NCBI GenBank assembly: GCA_000697335.1
Contig: JNEM01016350.1
Coordinates: 1 to 20,379, forward strand
DNA: 20,379 nucleotides
Source: Conidiobolus incongruus B7586
Taxonomy: Eukaryota; Entomophthoromycota; Entomophthoromycetes; Entomophthorales; Conidiobolaceae
Direction of reading: 5' to 3'
The first letter of the stretch is position 1, and each line of letters opens with the position of its first letter. This document shows, piece after piece, positions 17,992 to 20,379 of this stretch. The notes below the pieces were generated by a model. It was not told the DNA's origin and searched no databases. It was given only the letters and a program-made list of their open reading frames with translations. A program made the translations under genes and the position numbers.

Positions 17992-19439
17992 ATCATATCC
18001 TAATATTTGCTCACCTATTCAATCTTTATCATTCAATAATCTTTTAGAAATTGCTGATTATTCATTTAAATAGCTATTTCTCGGAAAAATATTTTGATGA
18101 TTTTTCAGGGTTGTGAATGTATATAAATATTAATGAATTTTCCCAGCAATAGTATGGATAATGGTCTTATACAATAAAACAAGATTAATGTGTTTATCCA
18201 CTTGGTACCTTCAAATTACTATCCATTATTATCAGTCTTCAGCTAAACTATATAGAAAAGAAACAATTTAAAGTAATTTAGTTATCATCAAAACCTTTAA
18301 ATTTAATTTATATCAATACACATTCAGTAACTTATAAATTTATTAAATCACAAATTGATATAAAGTCATAAAATTAAATATAAATCTACGATACACTTTA
18401 TTATATTTAATCTGAGTAAGATTATTTTTAAATGGTATATAGAATAAGAAATTTATTATTAAAACATAGATTTCATTAAACATATTATCAATTTATTATA
18501 TGGGAGGATTAATGAACTTGTAAGAATATATTAAAATTTTATTTCAAATTTTTTTATTTATTTTAGGAATCACAACTAATGATATTTAAAATATGACAAA
18601 TTTTCAAATATAAAATTTTTAATTAAAATGATAAAGATTTATAAAAATCTCACATATCAGTCATTAAATGAATATAACTTAAAATTTTATAATCAATAAT
18701 TATAAATTTAAAAACTTTGAAAACAAATTGAGGTTTTATTTTTTTAAAATTACAATGAATTGGTAACTGTTTTTGGATCAATACAGATAATTGGTATGTA
18801 CTTTGGTATTAGTGTTTCCTTTTTCATTAAATTATTATCTTCAATATATTCCATATAACAAGATTGTTGATTTTAGCATATTGAGAGTACTATAGATAAT
18901 ATTTCAGTTTCTTATTTATTAATTCAGAATGTGACAAAAGTGATAATTTGACCATTATATTGTGTATATATATAGTATATTATATTTAATAAAACTATAT
19001 TGTTATTAAAGCACATTTGATTAATTTTATAACTTAATTATTGGTATTAATCATAATCATTATTAATTCTATATTTTTTGGAAATATTTAAATTTAATAT
19101 AAATCAAAATATTTATGTTATTTTGGAATTTTTATAATCAAATATATATTAATATTGACTTTAAAATTTTCAATATATATATATATACGTATATCAAAAT
19201 TGAAATCATTTTAATTGATCAATATATTTATTAAATCTTTGTTTATTTGAACTCAAATACTAAATGATTTTTAACTTACTTATAACTAGCTATAATATAA
19301 TTATATCACTTATTGAATTGCCATAAATATTATGATAAAAACTATAATTCCATTTTTGATAGACATTAAATTAAATATTATAGTAAAATGATAACCTATT
19401 ATAAATATATTAATCTTTTCATACCTATTCTATTTTAAA

Positions 19440-19540
19440 TATCAATCAAATTAAGGCTATAAATATAGTATAAATTCTATTGAATAAATGTATCACGATA
19501 ATATTATCATTGAAATAGTCATAAATATATCATACATTAA
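19440..19540 (+). repeat. Possible copy of the degenerate dispersed repeat
   Basis: AAGGCTATAAATATA (19453-19467) followed by ATTGAATAA and later CATTGAAATAGTCATAAATAT resembles the AAGGCTTTAAATATA...CCATAAATAT order of the next copy. A still weaker copy end (TTGAATTGCCATAAATAT) is at about 19313-19330. The match is suggestive only. Confidence 0.2.
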
Positions 19541-19591
19541 TAATTAATATTATTAAAATTATTTAAGAATTCTAAAAAATTAAAAGCTATC

Positions 19592-19700
19592 TAATCAAGG
19601 CTTTAAATATAAATCGAATAGATTCATTAATTATATTATATATTACATTATATTAATATACACTGAATGCCACAAATAATTTAGAACCATAAATATTATT
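19592..19700 (+). repeat. Copy 2 of the degenerate dispersed repeat
   Basis: It carries the same ordered islands as 6925-7025: ATCAAGGCTTTAAATAT, TTCATTAA, ACACTGAATGCCACAA (19660-19675) and CCATAAATATTA. The islands are separated by unalignable A/T. Confidence 0.33.
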
Positions 19701-20379
19701 ATTAATATTAATATAAAGTTTATTAATAATTCAATTTATATTGATTATTAAGTATTTTAACTATTATTTTATTATTTTGACCTTGGATAATAAATCCTAT
19801 TTATATAAAACAATAAATGTTAAATATATCAAAAATTATATTTTTATTAAATAATATAATTAAACTTATTAAATATTATGTTATTAGAATTGACTTGTAT
19901 AAGTATAAATAACTCTTTATTAAACTAAATAATATTCAATAATAGCTTAAATCATATTATATTTATATTTAAATAAAATTATCAAAATAAAAAAAATCAA
20001 ATTTATCTCAAAAAATAATATAAAAATCAAATTTAATTATATTTATATTTGTTATTTATATATTAAATAATAAACTTATTAGATTTAATCATTATTTGGT
20101 AATATTCATTATAATTCATAATATTTAGAATTATATATAAAATTAAAAAAGATAAGAAAATTTTTAACTTTTCCAATATATTATTAATATTTAAAAATAT
20201 AAAATACACTAACTTGCAAAAATAAGTCATAAAATCAAATATATATATATTTTAATTAATAACTAAAACAATTGTATATATTAATTTACTTAAAATTATA
20301 ATATATAATTAAGGTATATTATTTGATTATAAATAAATATATTTAGATATATTTAGTAAATTATTAGCAAAAATATTAA

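Larger units (their letters stand above)
17992..20379. other. AT-rich DNA to the window end, no gene seen
   Basis: No coding frame, RNA gene or transposon end is recognised. There are short AT runs near 19173-19187 and degenerate repeats around 19290-19700. The A/T content rises toward the right edge. Confidence 0.6.

Noticed and set aside
1-20379. CRISPR array or bacterial operon
   Set aside because: No regularly spaced repeats; spliced genes and fungal families show a eukaryotic nuclear locus.

Overview
The window looks like a very AT-rich fungal nuclear locus. The long intergenic stretches are almost pure A/T. The genes carry very short introns (45-68 nt) with GTRAGT/GTAAWN donors, CTAAY-type branch points and TAG/CAG acceptors. 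Most protein families are characteristic of, or well represented in, fungi: Mpo1, Eaf7 of NuA4, and a Dal5-type MFS permease ending in an FRYxI-like tail. The lineage cannot be fixed from this sequence alone. An early-diverging or otherwise AT-rich fungus fits best.

Layout, left to right. 1-345 is the tail of a decayed Tc1/mariner transposase, followed by a possible 0.4-kb inverted-repeat element (477-859) and featureless AT-rich DNA. On the minus strand come an Mpo1-type fatty-acid dioxygenase (2135-2734) and a six-exon NOL8-like nucleolar RRM protein (3640-5037). The latter is divergent, across a 212-bp shared promoter, from a five-exon Eaf7/MRGBP subunit of NuA4 on the plus strand (5250-5914) that contains a 15-nt micro-exon. 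A tRNA-Lys(CUU) follows at 6063-6135. Then comes a GC-rich island (6339-6681) that reads as a structured Pol III-type RNA: a 13-bp closing helix, a 14-bp internal hairpin and a T4 run at its 3' edge.

The right half is dominated by two paralogous, intronless, multi-pass TLC-domain membrane proteins in opposite orientation (8338-9141 plus, 16914-17738 minus). They flank a Dal5/ACS-like MFS transporter (11449-12915 minus). Between the MFS gene and the second TLC gene lies a complete-length (1294 bp) Tc1/mariner element with TIRs and TA flanks. Its transposase frame is still aligned end to end but riddled with TAA/TAG stops, a pattern that suggests C-to-T hypermutation (RIP-like). A solitary hAT-type terminal repeat lies in the convergent gap between the first TLC gene and the MFS gene.

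Functional links. The genes are mostly unrelated housekeeping genes: ribosome biogenesis, chromatin acetylation, sphingolipid/fatty-acid breakdown and transport. The most suggestive coupling is that the two TLC paralogs keep an ungapped 25-bp upstream module (E-box-like TCACRTG, then AGTGACTA) at a similar distance from their start codons, despite the AT-rich drift around it. That points to co-regulation after duplication. I see no CRISPR array, operon or obvious biosynthetic cluster.
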